Shown: positions 16,239-25,482, counted from the stretch's first letter. The stretch: 50,053 nucleotides of DNA from Candidatus Tharpella sp. (GCA_021161425.1 JAGHAQ010000041.1:1-50053), one strand, 5' to 3'. A program made the numbers and translations. Notes: generated from the letters alone by a model not told the origin.

Positions 16239-17519
16239 ATGCGTGAAGTAGCTATTGTCAGTGCCACCCGGACCGCAATTGGGACCTATGGTGGAAGTTT
16301 AAAGGATATCCCGGTGGTTGAAATGGGCGCCACGGTAATTCGCAATGTAATGGAAAGAGCTGGTTGTCGGCCGGTAATGAACAAAGCAGTCGTCGCTGCC
16401 GGTCCTGAAGCTCTTAAGGATAAAGGATGTCCGGTCGAGGAGAAATACAGCAATTGGGACAGCTCCCTGACCGAACTTCAGGTTGATGAAGTGGTTATGG
16501 GAAATGTCGTCGGGGCTGGTCAAGGGCAGAATGTGGCTCGACAGGCGATGATTCATGCCGGTATTCCGCGTGAGGCCGGTGGTTACACCATAAATAAGGT
16601 TTGTGCATCAGGTATGAAAGCGGTGGCCTTGGCAGCTCAATCAATTGCCCTTGGTGAAGCCGAAGTGATGATCGCCGGGGGCATGGAGAATATGAGTCGG
16701 GTTCCCTATGCGATGTCGTCGGCGCGTTGGGGTGCTCGTATGGGTAATGTCGATGTGGTCGATCTGATGGTTCATGATGGGCTCTGGGAAATCTTCTATG
16801 GTTATCATATGGGTTTGACAGCTGAAAATATTGCCGACCTTTATGGTATTTCCCGGCTTGAACAGGATGAACTCGGAGCTTTGAGTCATCAGCGCGCCCG
16901 CAAGGCGATTGCTGATGGCATATTTGCCAAAGAAATTGTCCCGGTCATGATTCCCCAGCGTAAAAAAGATCCGATCGCTTTTGCGATTGATGAACGGCCG
17001 ATGGATACGTCGGTCGAAAAGATGGGGAAATTACGTCCGGCTTTCAAAAAAGATGGAACTGTAACCGCTGGTAACGCTTCCGGTATTAATGATGCGGCCG
17101 CAGCTCTGTTGCTTATGACGCCGGAAAAAGCGGCGGCTATGGGACTTAAAGTAAAAGCTGTCATCAAAGGTTTCCAGGCGGGGGGACTTGACCCGGCTTA
17201 TATGGGGTTAGGACCGATTCCATCCATTAAACGATTGCTTAAGCGTCTTGATATGGGGCTTAATGCAATTGACTATTTTGAATTAAATGAAGCTTTTGCC
17301 TCGCAGGCTATCGCCTGTGTGCGGGAATTGAAAATTGATATGGAGCGTACCAATATTTATGGTAGCGGTATCTCTTTAGGACATCCTATCGGATGTTCTG
17401 GAGCCCGGATTCTGGTTACCCTGCTGAACGTATTGGAACAAAATGATGCCGAACGTGGTCTTGCCTCTCTCTGTATCGGTGGTGGTCAGGGTGCGGCAAT
17501 GGTTATTGAAAGACGGTAG
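16239..17519 (+). CDS. Acetyl-CoA acetyltransferase (thiolase) 2 with an N-terminal insertion
   Basis: A 426-residue thiolase, about 32 residues longer than its neighbour. The extra length is one insertion at roughly residues 42-76 (between VMERAGCRP and LQVDEVVMGNV), rich in charged residues. The catalytic motifs are intact: NKVCASGMKAVAL, NEAFASQA, SGISLGHPIGCSGAR and a GGGQGAAM ending. AAGGAG stands 6 nt before the ATG. Two thiolases in tandem suggest different chain-length or branched substrates, the second perhaps for a 2-methyl or other 3-oxoacyl-CoA; the substrate cannot be read from sequence. Confidence 0.92.
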   Translation: MREVAIVSATRTAIGTYGGSLKDIPVVEMGATVIRNVMERAGCRPVMNKAVVAAGPEALKDKGCPVEEKYSNWDSSLTELQVDEVVMGNVVGAGQGQNVARQAMIHAGIPREAGGYTINKVCASGMKAVALAAQSIALGEAEVMIAGGMENMSRVPYAMSSARWGARMGNVDVVDLMVHDGLWEIFYGYHMGLTAENIADLYGISRLEQDELGALSHQRARKAIADGIFAKEIVPVMIPQRKKDPIAFAIDERPMDTSVEKMGKLRPAFKKDGTVTAGNASGINDAAAALLLMTPEKAAAMGLKVKAVIKGFQAGGLDPAYMGLGPIPSIKRLLKRLDMGLNAIDYFELNEAFASQAIACVRELKIDMERTNIYGSGISLGHPIGCSGARILVTLLNVLEQNDAERGLASLCIGGGQGAAMVIERR

Positions 17520-17550
17520 TATTATCATTATTTAATTAGTTAGGAGATCG

Positions 17551-18408
17551 ATGATTATGGAGATCAAAAAATTCGGAGTGGTTGGTGCCGGTCAGATGGG
17601 TAACGGGATTGCTCAGGTTGCAGCACAAGCCGGTTTGCAGGTGGTAATGCACGATATCGCCGAGAAGTTTGTTGAGTACGGTATGTCGGTAATTAAGAAA
17701 AATTTGCAGCGTTCGGTTGATAAGGGTCGGATGGAACAGGCTGATATGGACGCGGTTCTCGGTCGAATTACGACAACGACTGAGCTGGCCGCCATGAAGG
17801 ATGTTGATATCGTTGTCGAAGCGGCAACCGAGAATGAGAAAATTAAACTCGATATCTTTGCTCAGCTTGATGCAATTTGTCCTAAAGATGCCATTTTGGC
17901 CTCCAACACTTCTTCTATTTCGATTACTAAGATTGCAGCGGCAACCAAGCGTCCGGAAAAGATGATCGGTATGCATTTCATGAATCCGGTTCCGGTTATG
18001 AAACTGGTTGAAGTGATCAAAGGGTTGGCGACTAATGATGAAACCTATGACACGGTTGTCGAACTCTCGAAAAAACTTGGTAAAATCCCTTGTCAAGCCA
18101 ATGATTTTCCAGGCTTTATTGCCAATCGTATTCTTTTGCCGATGATCAATGAAGCCGTCTATTGCCTCTTTGAAGGGGTCGGTAAGCCGGAAGATATTGA
18201 TAACGTAATGAAACTTGGCATGAATCATCCGATGGGGCCCCTGGCCCTGGCCGATCTGATCGGGCTTGATACCTGCTTGGCGATTATGAATGTTCTGCAT
18301 GAGGGCTTAGGCGATTCCAAATATCGTCCCTGTCCTTTGTTGAAAAAATATGTCGATGCCGGTTTTTTTGGGCGCAAGAGCGGTCGTGGGTTCTACGATT
18401 ACAGTTAA
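17551..18408 (+). CDS. hbd: 3-hydroxybutyryl-CoA dehydrogenase
   Basis: A 285-residue NAD-dependent dehydrogenase that oxidises 3-hydroxyacyl-CoA to 3-oxoacyl-CoA. It has the Rossmann motif [17 protein letters not shown], the [10 protein letters not shown] segment, the catalytic [15 protein letters not shown] histidine motif and the FPGFIANRI motif. The length is typical of the single-domain bacterial Hbd class. AGGAG precedes two in-frame ATGs (17551 and 17557); the first was kept. It sits between the thiolases and the acyl-CoA dehydrogenase. No enoyl-CoA hydratase gene is present in this cluster, although one is needed between those steps. Confidence 0.94.
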   Translation: MIMEIKKFGVVGAGQMGNGIAQVAAQAGLQVVMHDIAEKFVEYGMSVIKKNLQRSVDKGRMEQADMDAVLGRITTTTELAAMKDVDIVVEAATENEKIKLDIFAQLDAICPKDAILASNTSSISITKIAAATKRPEKMIGMHFMNPVPVMKLVEVIKGLATNDETYDTVVELSKKLGKIPCQANDFPGFIANRILLPMINEAVYCLFEGVGKPEDIDNVMKLGMNHPMGPLALADLIGLDTCLAIMNVLHEGLGDSKYRPCPLLKKYVDAGFFGRKSGRGFYDYS

Positions 18409-18429
18409 TAGATTTGAGGGAGAAGAATT

Positions 18430-19569
18430 ATGGAATTTGTATATACTGATGAAGAGAGAATGATGTTACAGATGGCCCGGAATTTTGCCGAAAAAGAGGT
18501 GAAACCGATAGCCAAAGAGGTTGATAAAGAGCATAAGTTCCCAGCCGATAACGTTAAAAAGATGGGTGAACTCGGTCTGATGGGAGTCAGTGTCCCGGTT
18601 GATTATGAAGGTTCCGGGATGAGCAATATCTGCTATGCCATTGCCATGGAAGAGATCTCTCGTCACTGTGCTTCAACTGGGGTTATTATGTCGGTGAATA
18701 ACTCTCTGGCTTGTGATCCCGTAAAGATTTTTGGTAACGAAGAGCAGAAAAAGAAATATCTGGCCGATATGGCCAGTGGCCGAAAATTGGGTTGTTTGGG
18801 ATTGACCGAATCCAATGCCGGATCCGATGCTGCTAATCTTGCCACCACCGCCGTTCTTGATGGTGATGAGTGGATCATTAATGGCCGTAAAATATTTATT
18901 ACCAATGGTAATGAAGCTGACTACTGTGTGCTTATCGCTGCAACTGATAAGAGTCAAGGACATCGAGGTATCAGCGCCTTTATTGTCGATCTCGATAACC
19001 CCGGATTCAGCGTCGGTACATTGGAAGACAAGCTTGGAATTAGAGGCAGCTCAACTGCAGAGTTGGTTTTTGAAGATTGCCGCATACCTAAGGAGAATCT
19101 TCTCGGTGAGGTTGGAAAGGGTTTTAAGGTTGCCTTGACAACGCTCGATGGCGGTCGTATCGGGATCGCTTCACAAGCTTTGGGAATCGCCCGGGCTTCG
19201 ATTGAAGATGCTGCAGCCTACGCCAAGGAGAGGGTTCAGTTCGGCAAGCCGATTGCCAAACTGCAGGCGATTCAGTGGATGCTGGCTGATCTTTCGACTC
19301 ATTATGAAGCCGCCAGATTGCTTACTCACCGAGCCGCTTATCTTAAAGATCAGGGCCAGCCTTTTGGTAAAGAAGCGGCTATGGCAAAATTGATGGCAGC
19401 CGAAACCGCCATGAAAGCCGCCACTCAGGGGATTCAGATTCTCGGTGGTTATGGCTATACTACGGATTATCCGTTGGAACGCTATTTCCGGGATGCCAAG
19501 ATTACCGAAATCTACGAAGGTACCAGTGAAATTATGCGGTTGGTTATTGCAACTAATATTTTAAAGTAG
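18430..19569 (+). CDS. Short-chain (butyryl-) acyl-CoA dehydrogenase
   Basis: A 379-residue FAD enzyme forming the alpha-beta double bond of acyl-CoA and passing electrons to ETF. Family motifs are CLGLTESNAGSDAANL (flavin contact), GGRIGIASQALGIARAS, and ILGGYGYTTDYPLERYFRDAKITEIYEGTSEI, in which the Glu of YEGTSE is the catalytic base of short-chain dehydrogenases. AGGGAGAAG lies just before the ATG. Its position between hbd and etfBA is the classical butyrate-oxidation (or bcd) order. Direction of flux is not given by sequence. Confidence 0.93.
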   Translation: MEFVYTDEERMMLQMARNFAEKEVKPIAKEVDKEHKFPADNVKKMGELGLMGVSVPVDYEGSGMSNICYAIAMEEISRHCASTGVIMSVNNSLACDPVKIFGNEEQKKKYLADMASGRKLGCLGLTESNAGSDAANLATTAVLDGDEWIINGRKIFITNGNEADYCVLIAATDKSQGHRGISAFIVDLDNPGFSVGTLEDKLGIRGSSTAELVFEDCRIPKENLLGEVGKGFKVALTTLDGGRIGIASQALGIARASIEDAAAYAKERVQFGKPIAKLQAIQWMLADLSTHYEAARLLTHRAAYLKDQGQPFGKEAAMAKLMAAETAMKAATQGIQILGGYGYTTDYPLERYFRDAKITEIYEGTSEIMRLVIATNILK

Positions 19570-19605
19570 TTGATAGATGTTAATTTTTATTAGGAGGGAA
19601 GTATT

Positions 19606-20385
19606 GTGAAGATTGTTGCCTGTATCAAACAGACTTTTGACACCGAAGCCAAGATTGTCGTTGGTGGTGATGGTCAGATCTCTGATGAAGGGGTTAACCT
19701 GATCGTTAATCCTTACGACGAGTATGCCGTCGAAGAGGCGATCCGGACCAAAGAGAAAGATGGTGGTGAGGTCGTGGTTGTAACTGTCGGTGGAGATAAG
19801 GCTCAGGAAGCCCTGCGTTATTGTCTGGCTATGGGTGCTGACCGTGCTGTTCTGATTAATGATCCGGCTCTGGCCGGAGCTGATAGCCGTGCGGTTTCTG
19901 TCGCCTTGGCAAAATTGTTGAGCGAAAAGGAAGCCGGTTTTGACATCATCTTTACAGGTAAAGAGTCGGTTGATGATGGTGTGGGCCAAGTTCCTTCCCG
20001 GCTCGCAGAAAAATTAGACTTGGCTCAGGCCAATGTTGTGACCGCTTTCGAATTAAGTGACGGTAAAGCGACAGCAACCCGTGAAATTGATGGTGGCAGT
20101 GAAACCTTAGAACTTGTGCTGCCGGCTCTGATCAGTGCCCAGAAAGGTCTCAATGAGGTTCGTTATCCCTCTCTGCCCGGTATTATGAAAGCCAAACGCA
20201 AACCGCTTGAGGTTCTTGCTCTTGGCGATTTGGGATTGAGTGTTGACGATGTCGCCTCTAAAGTTGAGTTGGTAGCAGCCGAATTGCCGCCGGCCCGTAA
20301 AGCCGGACAGCGCTTGACCGGTGAGGTTGATGAAGTGGTTGCCAAATTGGTTCAGTTGTTACAAGATGAAGCCAAAGTTATCTAA
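19606..20385 (+). CDS. etfB: Electron transfer flavoprotein beta subunit
   Basis: A 259-residue EtfB with the start MKIVACIKQTFDTEAKI, the LIVNPYDEYAVEEAIR segment and TGKESVDDGVGQVPSRLAEKL with the family signature near the nucleotide site. Translation starts at GTG 19606, 7 nt after AGGAGGG. With EtfA it takes electrons from the acyl-CoA dehydrogenases. The EMO-like protein at 5982-7961 is the likely membrane acceptor. Confidence 0.95.
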   Translation: MKIVACIKQTFDTEAKIVVGGDGQISDEGVNLIVNPYDEYAVEEAIRTKEKDGGEVVVVTVGGDKAQEALRYCLAMGADRAVLINDPALAGADSRAVSVALAKLLSEKEAGFDIIFTGKESVDDGVGQVPSRLAEKLDLAQANVVTAFELSDGKATATREIDGGSETLELVLPALISAQKGLNEVRYPSLPGIMKAKRKPLEVLALGDLGLSVDDVASKVELVAAELPPARKAGQRLTGEVDEVVAKLVQLLQDEAKVI

Positions 20386-20400
20386 GGGGAGATTATTAAA

Positions 20401-21363
20401 ATGAGTATTGTAGTATGCGTTGAACAGCGCGATGGAAAATTGCGCAAGATCACCTTTGAAGCTTTGAGTGAAGGCAAGCGCCTGGCTACAGCTTCCGGTG
20501 AAACTTTGAAAGCTCTGTTGATTGGTAGCGGGATTGCTGGTCTGGCCGATGAATTGAAAAAATATGGCGTCGATGAGGTTGCCGTGGTCGACAACGAAGC
20601 CCTGGCCGCTTATACCTCTGACGTTTATGCCGCTGTCCTGGCCGCCTACATAGCCCAGGAAAATCCAGCCTTGGTTTTGTTTGGTCATAGTGCTGTGGGT
20701 AAAGAGCTGGCACCGCGGACTGCGGCCAAGGTTGACTGTGGTCTGGTCAGTGATTGTCTTGCTGTAACCTTTGCTGATGGCGACTATCTCTTCAGTCATC
20801 CGGTATATGCCGGTAAAGCGATTGGTAGTTACAAGGTTGTCGGGCCGGTACGCATGGCGACCCTGCGCCCCAATGTTTTTGCTGTGGCTGAAAGTGAAGG
20901 GGCTGGTGCTGTAGTTGACTTCGCTCCGGAAATTCCAGCCGCGAAAGTTACTATTACCGGTGTTGATATGGCGTCCTCTGATCGTCCGGAGTTGACCGAA
21001 GCTGATATTATCTGTTCCGGTGGTCGTGGACTTGGCGGCCCGGAAGGGTTTGCGTTGATCGAAGGTTTAGCTGATGTTTTGGGAGCTGCCGTGGGTTCGT
21101 CTCGTGCCGCAGTTGATGCCGGTTGGCGTGAGCATGCCGCTCAGGTTGGACAGACCGGGAAAGTGGTAAGCCCCAATCTTTATGTTGCTTCTGGTATCTC
21201 CGGTGCGATTCAGCATCTGGCCGGTATGGGCTCTTCCAAGGTTATTGTTGGCATCAATAAGGATGGTGAAGCCAATATCTTTAATGTCGCCGACTACGGT
21301 ATTGAAGGTGATCTCAATAAAGTGATCCCGGCTCTGATTGAGAAACTCAAAGAACTGCAGTAA
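20401..21363 (+). CDS. etfA: Electron transfer flavoprotein alpha subunit
   Basis: A 320-residue EtfA. The C-terminal FAD domain shows SGGRGLGGPEGFALIEGLA, AVDAGWREHAAQVGQTGKVV, and LYVASGISGAIQHLAGM followed by IVGINKDGEANIF. It lies 15 nt after etfB with AAGGGGAG before the ATG and ends the operon at a strong terminator. No extra ferredoxin domain is fused, so nothing here points to electron bifurcation rather than simple transfer to a membrane oxidoreductase. Confidence 0.95.
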   Translation: MSIVVCVEQRDGKLRKITFEALSEGKRLATASGETLKALLIGSGIAGLADELKKYGVDEVAVVDNEALAAYTSDVYAAVLAAYIAQENPALVLFGHSAVGKELAPRTAAKVDCGLVSDCLAVTFADGDYLFSHPVYAGKAIGSYKVVGPVRMATLRPNVFAVAESEGAGAVVDFAPEIPAAKVTITGVDMASSDRPELTEADIICSGGRGLGGPEGFALIEGLADVLGAAVGSSRAAVDAGWREHAAQVGQTGKVVSPNLYVASGISGAIQHLAGMGSSKVIVGINKDGEANIFNVADYGIEGDLNKVIPALIEKLKELQ

Positions 21364-21396
21364 GTAAAACCTGTTTTTAAAAGTGAAGATCAATTG

Positions 21397-21436
21397 CCCC
21401 CCGTTGTCTGCCAAATGGCTGCTGCGGGGGTTTTTT
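21397..21436 (+). terminator. Intrinsic terminator after etfA
   Basis: CCCCCCG (21397-21403) pairs with CGGGGG (21425-21430). The hairpin is closed by an inner GCC/GGC pair around AAAT and followed by six T. Confidence 0.88.
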
Positions 21437-21470
21437 ATGCCTTTATTTGTTGACATTAAGCCCTTTTTGC

Positions 21471-21486
21471 CAGCTCACGTTAACTG
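21471..21486. promoter_or_regulatory. Putative operator, copy C (CAGCTCACGTTAACTG)
   Basis: The right half ACGTTAACTG is identical to copies A and B; the left half has two deviations. A TTGACA box (21494-21499) begins 8 bp to the right, so the site would touch the promoter of the second acyl-CoA dehydrogenase gene. No clear -10 box was found at the expected distance. Confidence 0.5.
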
Positions 21487-21622
21487 TTTTTAGTTGACAA
21501 GAAATATGATTTGGTGTACGCAAGACCACGTTTCGTCTATGGATTTATATGCTCTTGGGTTTGTTTGATTAAAAGTTTTTGTTTGCTTCCGGCATCGCCG
21601 GGTCAGGGAATTGGTGGGGAAA

Positions 21623-22771
21623 ATGGATTTTTTTCTTAATAACGATGAATTGATGATTCAGGAAGTGGTCCGGGATTTTGCTCAGAGCGAGCTCAAGCCC
21701 AACGCTGCTATTCTGGACAAAGAACACCGGATGGACCTCGGCAATCTTAAGAAAATGGCCGATCTGGGTTTTATGGGTATGAATATCTCGGAAACCTATG
21801 GTGGGGCAGAGGTCGGAGTTTTACCATACAGTCTTGGCATGATAGAGGTTGCCCGAGCTTGTGCGGCGACTGCGGTAACCATGTCGGTGACCAATATGGT
21901 GGCCGAGGTTATTTGTGCTTTTGGTAATGAAGAGCAGAAACAAAAATATGTCCCTCGAATCTGCAGTGGTGAATATTCGGCCGGAGCTTTTGGTTTGACC
22001 GAATCGATGGCGGGTTCCGACCCTGGCGGCATGAAGACGACAGCGGTTAGAGAGGGTGATCATTATCGTCTCAACGGCAGTAAAATTTTTATTACCAGTG
22101 CTGAATATGCTGGTGTTTTTGTGGTCTGGGCGGTGACCGACAAAGAGGCACCCCGCAGTCAGCGGATCAGTGCTTTTCTGGTTGAGAAGGGTACCCCGGG
22201 CTTTACTGTCAGTAAGGCCGAAGAAAAAATGGGTCAGTGCGGTTCATGTACCAACGAGATAGTTTTTGAGGATTGTCTGATTCCGTCCGAGAATCTTCTT
22301 GGTGAAGAGGGCTTCGGGCTGAAGATTGCTTTTATGGCTCTTGACGGCGGCCGCATCGGGATCGCATCTCTGGCCTTGGGGGTTGGCCTGGAAGCTATCG
22401 ATTATGCTGCTGAATATGCCAAAGAGAGGGAGCAATTCGGTCGTCCAATTGCTACTTTTCAAGGTCTGCAATGGCGCTTTGCCGATACCTATACCGAACT
22501 TGAAGCGGCTCGTTTGCTGGTCATGCAGGCGGCTTTTCTGAAACAGCAGAAAAAGCCTTTTACGACTGAGGCTTCAATGGCTAAACTCTATGCCTCCGAG
22601 GCTGCCAACCGAGCCTGTTATCAAGCGGTTCAGGTTTTGGGTGGTAATGGTTATACGGCTGAGTATCCGGTCGAAAGACTTTATCGCGATGTGCGGGTTA
22701 CAACTATCTATGAAGGTACTTCAGAGATTCAACGCCTGGTTATTGCCCAGCAGATATTGGGTCGATTGTAG
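21623..22771 (+). CDS. Acyl-CoA dehydrogenase 2 (short/branched-chain type)
   Basis: A 382-residue acyl-CoA dehydrogenase with GAFGLTESMAGSDPGGM, GGRIGIASLALGVGLEA and VLGGNGYTAEYPVERLYRDVRVTTIYEGTSEIQR; the Glu of YEGTSE is the catalytic base. The ATG at 21623 (MDFFLNNDEL) is preferred; the in-frame TTG and GTG upstream (21611, 21614) have poor ribosome sites. The gene has its own leader with an operator-like palindrome and a CCGGC/GCCGG stem-loop (21589-21601). It is followed by the B12 mutase subunits, so isobutyryl-, 2-methylbutyryl- or butyryl-CoA are likely substrates. That is inference from context. Confidence 0.92.
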   Translation: MDFFLNNDELMIQEVVRDFAQSELKPNAAILDKEHRMDLGNLKKMADLGFMGMNISETYGGAEVGVLPYSLGMIEVARACAATAVTMSVTNMVAEVICAFGNEEQKQKYVPRICSGEYSAGAFGLTESMAGSDPGGMKTTAVREGDHYRLNGSKIFITSAEYAGVFVVWAVTDKEAPRSQRISAFLVEKGTPGFTVSKAEEKMGQCGSCTNEIVFEDCLIPSENLLGEEGFGLKIAFMALDGGRIGIASLALGVGLEAIDYAAEYAKEREQFGRPIATFQGLQWRFADTYTELEAARLLVMQAAFLKQQKKPFTTEASMAKLYASEAANRACYQAVQVLGGNGYTAEYPVERLYRDVRVTTIYEGTSEIQRLVIAQQILGRL

Positions 22772-22848
22772 TTGTCAGTGGTCAGCTGCCAGTGTTTTTT
22801 ATTGACCACGACTTTATTACCGGTTAAACCGGTTCAGGGAGAGATTAG

Positions 22849-24525
22849 ATGTTTACAAAAGAAACTGTAGAAAGGGTCGCGGAACGCCATCAGGAGTGGG
22901 AAAAACTCTTGGCGAAAAGCTTGGCGAAAGCTCCGGAACGCCTTGAGCGTTTTTCCACGATCTCCGATGAAGAGATTAAAAATATTTATACCCCGGAAGA
23001 TGTTGATGAACTCGATTATGATAAAGACCTTGGTTTCCCCGGCCAGTTTCCCTATACCCGAGGCGTGCAGGCGAGTATGCATCGGGGTCGCCTCTGGACG
23101 ATGCGCCAGTTTGCCGGTATGGGTGGGGCTGAAGAGACCAATGCCCGTTTCCATTATCTGATGGATCATGGCGAGACCGGTTTAAGCACGGCATTTGATA
23201 TGCCGACCTTGATGGGTTATGATTCTGATAACCCGATATCTCTGGGCGAAGTCGGGAAGTGCGGCGTCGCGATTGATACCTTAGCTGACATGGAGATCCT
23301 TTTTGAAGGTATCCCCATGGATAAGGTTACAACCTCGATGACGATCAATCCTCCAGCCGCAATTCTTCTGGCCATGTATATCGCCGTCGCTGAGAAGAAA
23401 GGGGTGGGTCGTGATAAGATCGGTGGGACCATCCAGAACGATATGCTCAAGGAGTTTATTGCCCAGAAGACCTTCATGTTGCCGCCTGAACCTTCAATGC
23501 GGATTATTGTCGATACGGTTGAGTTCTGTACTAAAGAGGTACCACGCTGGAATTCGATCAGTATCAGTGGTTATCATATTCGTGAAGCCGGTTCGACGGC
23601 AGTCCAGGAACTTGCTTTTACGATAGCTGATGGTGTCGGTTATGTCCAGGCCTGTGTTGATCGCGGGATGGATGTTGATGATTTTGCTCCGCGCCTCTCC
23701 TATTTTTTTAACGCGCATGTTGATTTCTTTGAAGAGATTGCCAAATATCGGGCGGCTCGTCGGATGTGGGCTCGTATAATGCGTGATCGCTTCGGGGCCA
23801 AGAATCCCAAATCCTTGCTTTTGCGTTTTCATACCCAGACAGCGGGTTGTTCCCTGACCGCCCAGCAGCCCTACAACAATGTTGTCAGGACCTCTTTTCA
23901 GGCCCTCTCTTCGGTTCTTGGCGGGACTCAATCGTTACACACTAACTCTCTTGATGAAACGCTCTCTCTGCCGACTGAGCATGCTGTGACCATCGCCTTG
24001 CGGACCCAGCAGATTATCGGTGAGGAAATTGGTGTTACCAATACCATCGATCCTTTGGCTGGTTCCTATTTTATTGAGTCGTTGACCAATGAGATGGAGA
24101 GTAAAGCCCTTGATTATATTCAGAAAATAGATGATATGGGTGGCATACTCAAAGCCATTGATGTCGGTTTTCCGCAAAAAGAGATCGCCGATGCCGCCTA
24201 TAACTATCAGCGTCAGGTAGATGAAGGTGAAAAGACCATTGTTGGGGTCAATAAGTACCAGATGGATGAGACCTTGAAGGTCGATCTGCTGACTATCGAT
24301 CCGGTGGTTGAGCGGCGCCAGCATCAGCGCCTTGCCAAGATTAAGGAGACCCGTGATGCGGCCAAGGTTGAAGCCTGTCTCAAGGCTATTGAGAATGCCT
24401 CACGGGGCACCGATAATCTGATGCCGCACCTTATTGAAGCCGTAAAATCTTATGTCAGTGTCCAGGAGATTTGTGACTGTTGGCGTAAGGTTTATGGCCG
24501 CTACACTGACCCTGGCATGTTTTAA
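22849..24525 (+). CDS. B12-dependent acyl-CoA mutase large subunit, isobutyryl-CoA mutase-like
   Basis: A 558-residue TIM-barrel subunit of the methylmalonyl/isobutyryl-CoA mutase family, lacking the B12 domain, which is a separate gene. Family motifs include [36 protein letters not shown] (His243) and [11 protein letters not shown]. Two residues that fix substrate choice differ from methylmalonyl-CoA mutase. The Tyr of RQYAG is Phe88. The Arg that binds the methylmalonyl carboxylate (Arg207 in the Propionibacterium enzyme) is Gln206. Phe/Gln is the pair known for isobutyryl-CoA mutase. It may therefore interconvert isobutyryl- and n-butyryl-CoA, or similar acids without a carboxylate, and many automatic annotations would name it methylmalonyl-CoA mutase. 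AGGGAGAG precedes the ATG. Confidence 0.9.
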   Translation: MFTKETVERVAERHQEWEKLLAKSLAKAPERLERFSTISDEEIKNIYTPEDVDELDYDKDLGFPGQFPYTRGVQASMHRGRLWTMRQFAGMGGAEETNARFHYLMDHGETGLSTAFDMPTLMGYDSDNPISLGEVGKCGVAIDTLADMEILFEGIPMDKVTTSMTINPPAAILLAMYIAVAEKKGVGRDKIGGTIQNDMLKEFIAQKTFMLPPEPSMRIIVDTVEFCTKEVPRWNSISISGYHIREAGSTAVQELAFTIADGVGYVQACVDRGMDVDDFAPRLSYFFNAHVDFFEEIAKYRAARRMWARIMRDRFGAKNPKSLLLRFHTQTAGCSLTAQQPYNNVVRTSFQALSSVLGGTQSLHTNSLDETLSLPTEHAVTIALRTQQIIGEEIGVTNTIDPLAGSYFIESLTNEMESKALDYIQKIDDMGGILKAIDVGFPQKEIADAAYNYQRQVDEGEKTIVGVNKYQMDETLKVDLLTIDPVVERRQHQRLAKIKETRDAAKVEACLKAIENASRGTDNLMPHLIEAVKSYVSVQEICDCWRKVYGRYTDPGMF

Positions 24526-24569
24526 TTTTACGAAAAAATCAAGTTTTAATGAGATAAAGGATTTGACCA

Positions 24570-24965
24570 ATGAGCGATAAAAAAATTAAAGTATTGATTG
24601 CCAAGCCCGGTCTTGATGGTCACGATCGTGGAGCCAAGATTATCGCCCGCGGATTGCGGGATGCAGGGTTTGAGGTGGTTTACACTGGACTGCATCAGAC
24701 TCCCGAAGAGATAGTTGCAACTTCGATTCAGGAAGATGTCGATGTTATCGGGGTCAGCAGTCTGGCTGGTGCCCATATGTATCTTTTCCCCAGAATTATT
24801 GAGCTCTTGGTTGAAAAGGGAGCTGATGATATTCCGGTGTTTGGCGGCGGTATCATTCCCGAAGATGATATTCCTGTATTGCTGAAAGCCGGGATCAAAG
24901 CGGTCTTTACGCCCGGCAGTCCGGTTGATGAGACGATTAACTGGATTCGTGAAAATGTAGTTTAA
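24570..24965 (+). CDS. B12-binding small subunit of the acyl-CoA mutase
   Basis: A 131-residue cobalamin-binding domain with the DxHxxG motif ([10 protein letters not shown]) whose His is the lower axial ligand of cobalt. SSLAGAH and the GGGIIPEDD loop line the nucleotide tail. It starts 44 nt after the large subunit and together they form the heteromeric enzyme, as in IcmA/IcmB and in archaeal-type mutases. No MeaB-type GTPase chaperone or epimerase gene lies nearby. Confidence 0.93.
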   Translation: MSDKKIKVLIAKPGLDGHDRGAKIIARGLRDAGFEVVYTGLHQTPEEIVATSIQEDVDVIGVSSLAGAHMYLFPRIIELLVEKGADDIPVFGGGIIPEDDIPVLLKAGIKAVFTPGSPVDETINWIRENVV

Positions 24966-25004
24966 TGTCGTCAGTCGGCAGAAGTTGCTGGCTCCTGTTA
25001 TGAT

Positions 25005-25051
25005 ACTAACAAAAAAAACCGAGCTTTTCCGGCTCGGTTTTTTTTGTTAGT
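25005..25051. terminator. Intrinsic terminator after the mutase genes
   Basis: A perfect 20-bp inverted repeat. The left arm (25005-25024) is ACTAAC, eight A, CCGAGC; the right arm (25032-25051) is GCTCGG, eight T, GTTAGT; the loop is TTTTCCG. It can act in both directions. Confidence 0.92.
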
Positions 25052-25257
25052 CGTGTGTCGGAATAGATGGTTGCTTAGCGGACTATTACTGAGCCGAGTG
25101 TGATGGCGATCTTTTATTCATGTATCGGAATAAATAAAGCTTGAGTTTTTCTATCTCATTTGTTAACTGTCTCCACATTCTTTGTTGGTAAATATTTTTG
25201 TTGAAATTTTTGCTGGAATGCTTCTTTCGGTTTTGGGTCTGAGAGTGTAATATTCGG

Positions 25258-25482
25258 ATGAGTAAAAAAGATAAGGTTTTTACAGTTAAGGTGCGCCGTG
25301 ATTTCTGTAAGGGTTGCGGTTTATGTATAGAGTTTTGTAAAAAAGAGGTCTTAGGGACCTCTGCAAAGCTAAATCGTATGGGTTATAATCCGGCCGAGCC
25401 GGTTAAGCCCGAGGCTTGCATCGGTTGTATGATGTGTACCCAGGTGTGTCCAGATCTGGCGATAGAGGTGTATAGTGGATAA
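25258..25482 (+). CDS. 2-oxoacid:ferredoxin oxidoreductase delta subunit (2x4Fe-4S ferredoxin)
   Basis: A 74-residue ferredoxin-type subunit with CKGCGLCIEFCKKE and CIGCMMCTQVCP, two 4Fe-4S clusters that relay electrons from the TPP site to ferredoxin. It is the first gene of the delta-alpha-beta-gamma operon and overlaps the alpha gene by 8 nt. The ribosome site is weak (GAGAG, 12 nt upstream). A half copy of the shared palindrome (GTTAACTG, 25162-25169) lies about 90 bp upstream. Confidence 0.93.
   Translation: MSKKDKVFTVKVRRDFCKGCGLCIEFCKKEVLGTSAKLNRMGYNPAEPVKPEACIGCMMCTQVCPDLAIEVYSG

Noticed and set aside
17536-18300. Minus-strand open frame (254 codons) opposite 3-hydroxybutyryl-CoA dehydrogenase
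   Set aside because: Antisense to a well-conserved gene; the His/Asn/Arg-rich translation matches no family.
22849-24525. Calling the large subunit a standard methylmalonyl-CoA mutase
   Set aside because: The carboxylate-binding Arg and the active-site Tyr are replaced by Gln and Phe; also no epimerase or MeaB gene is nearby.
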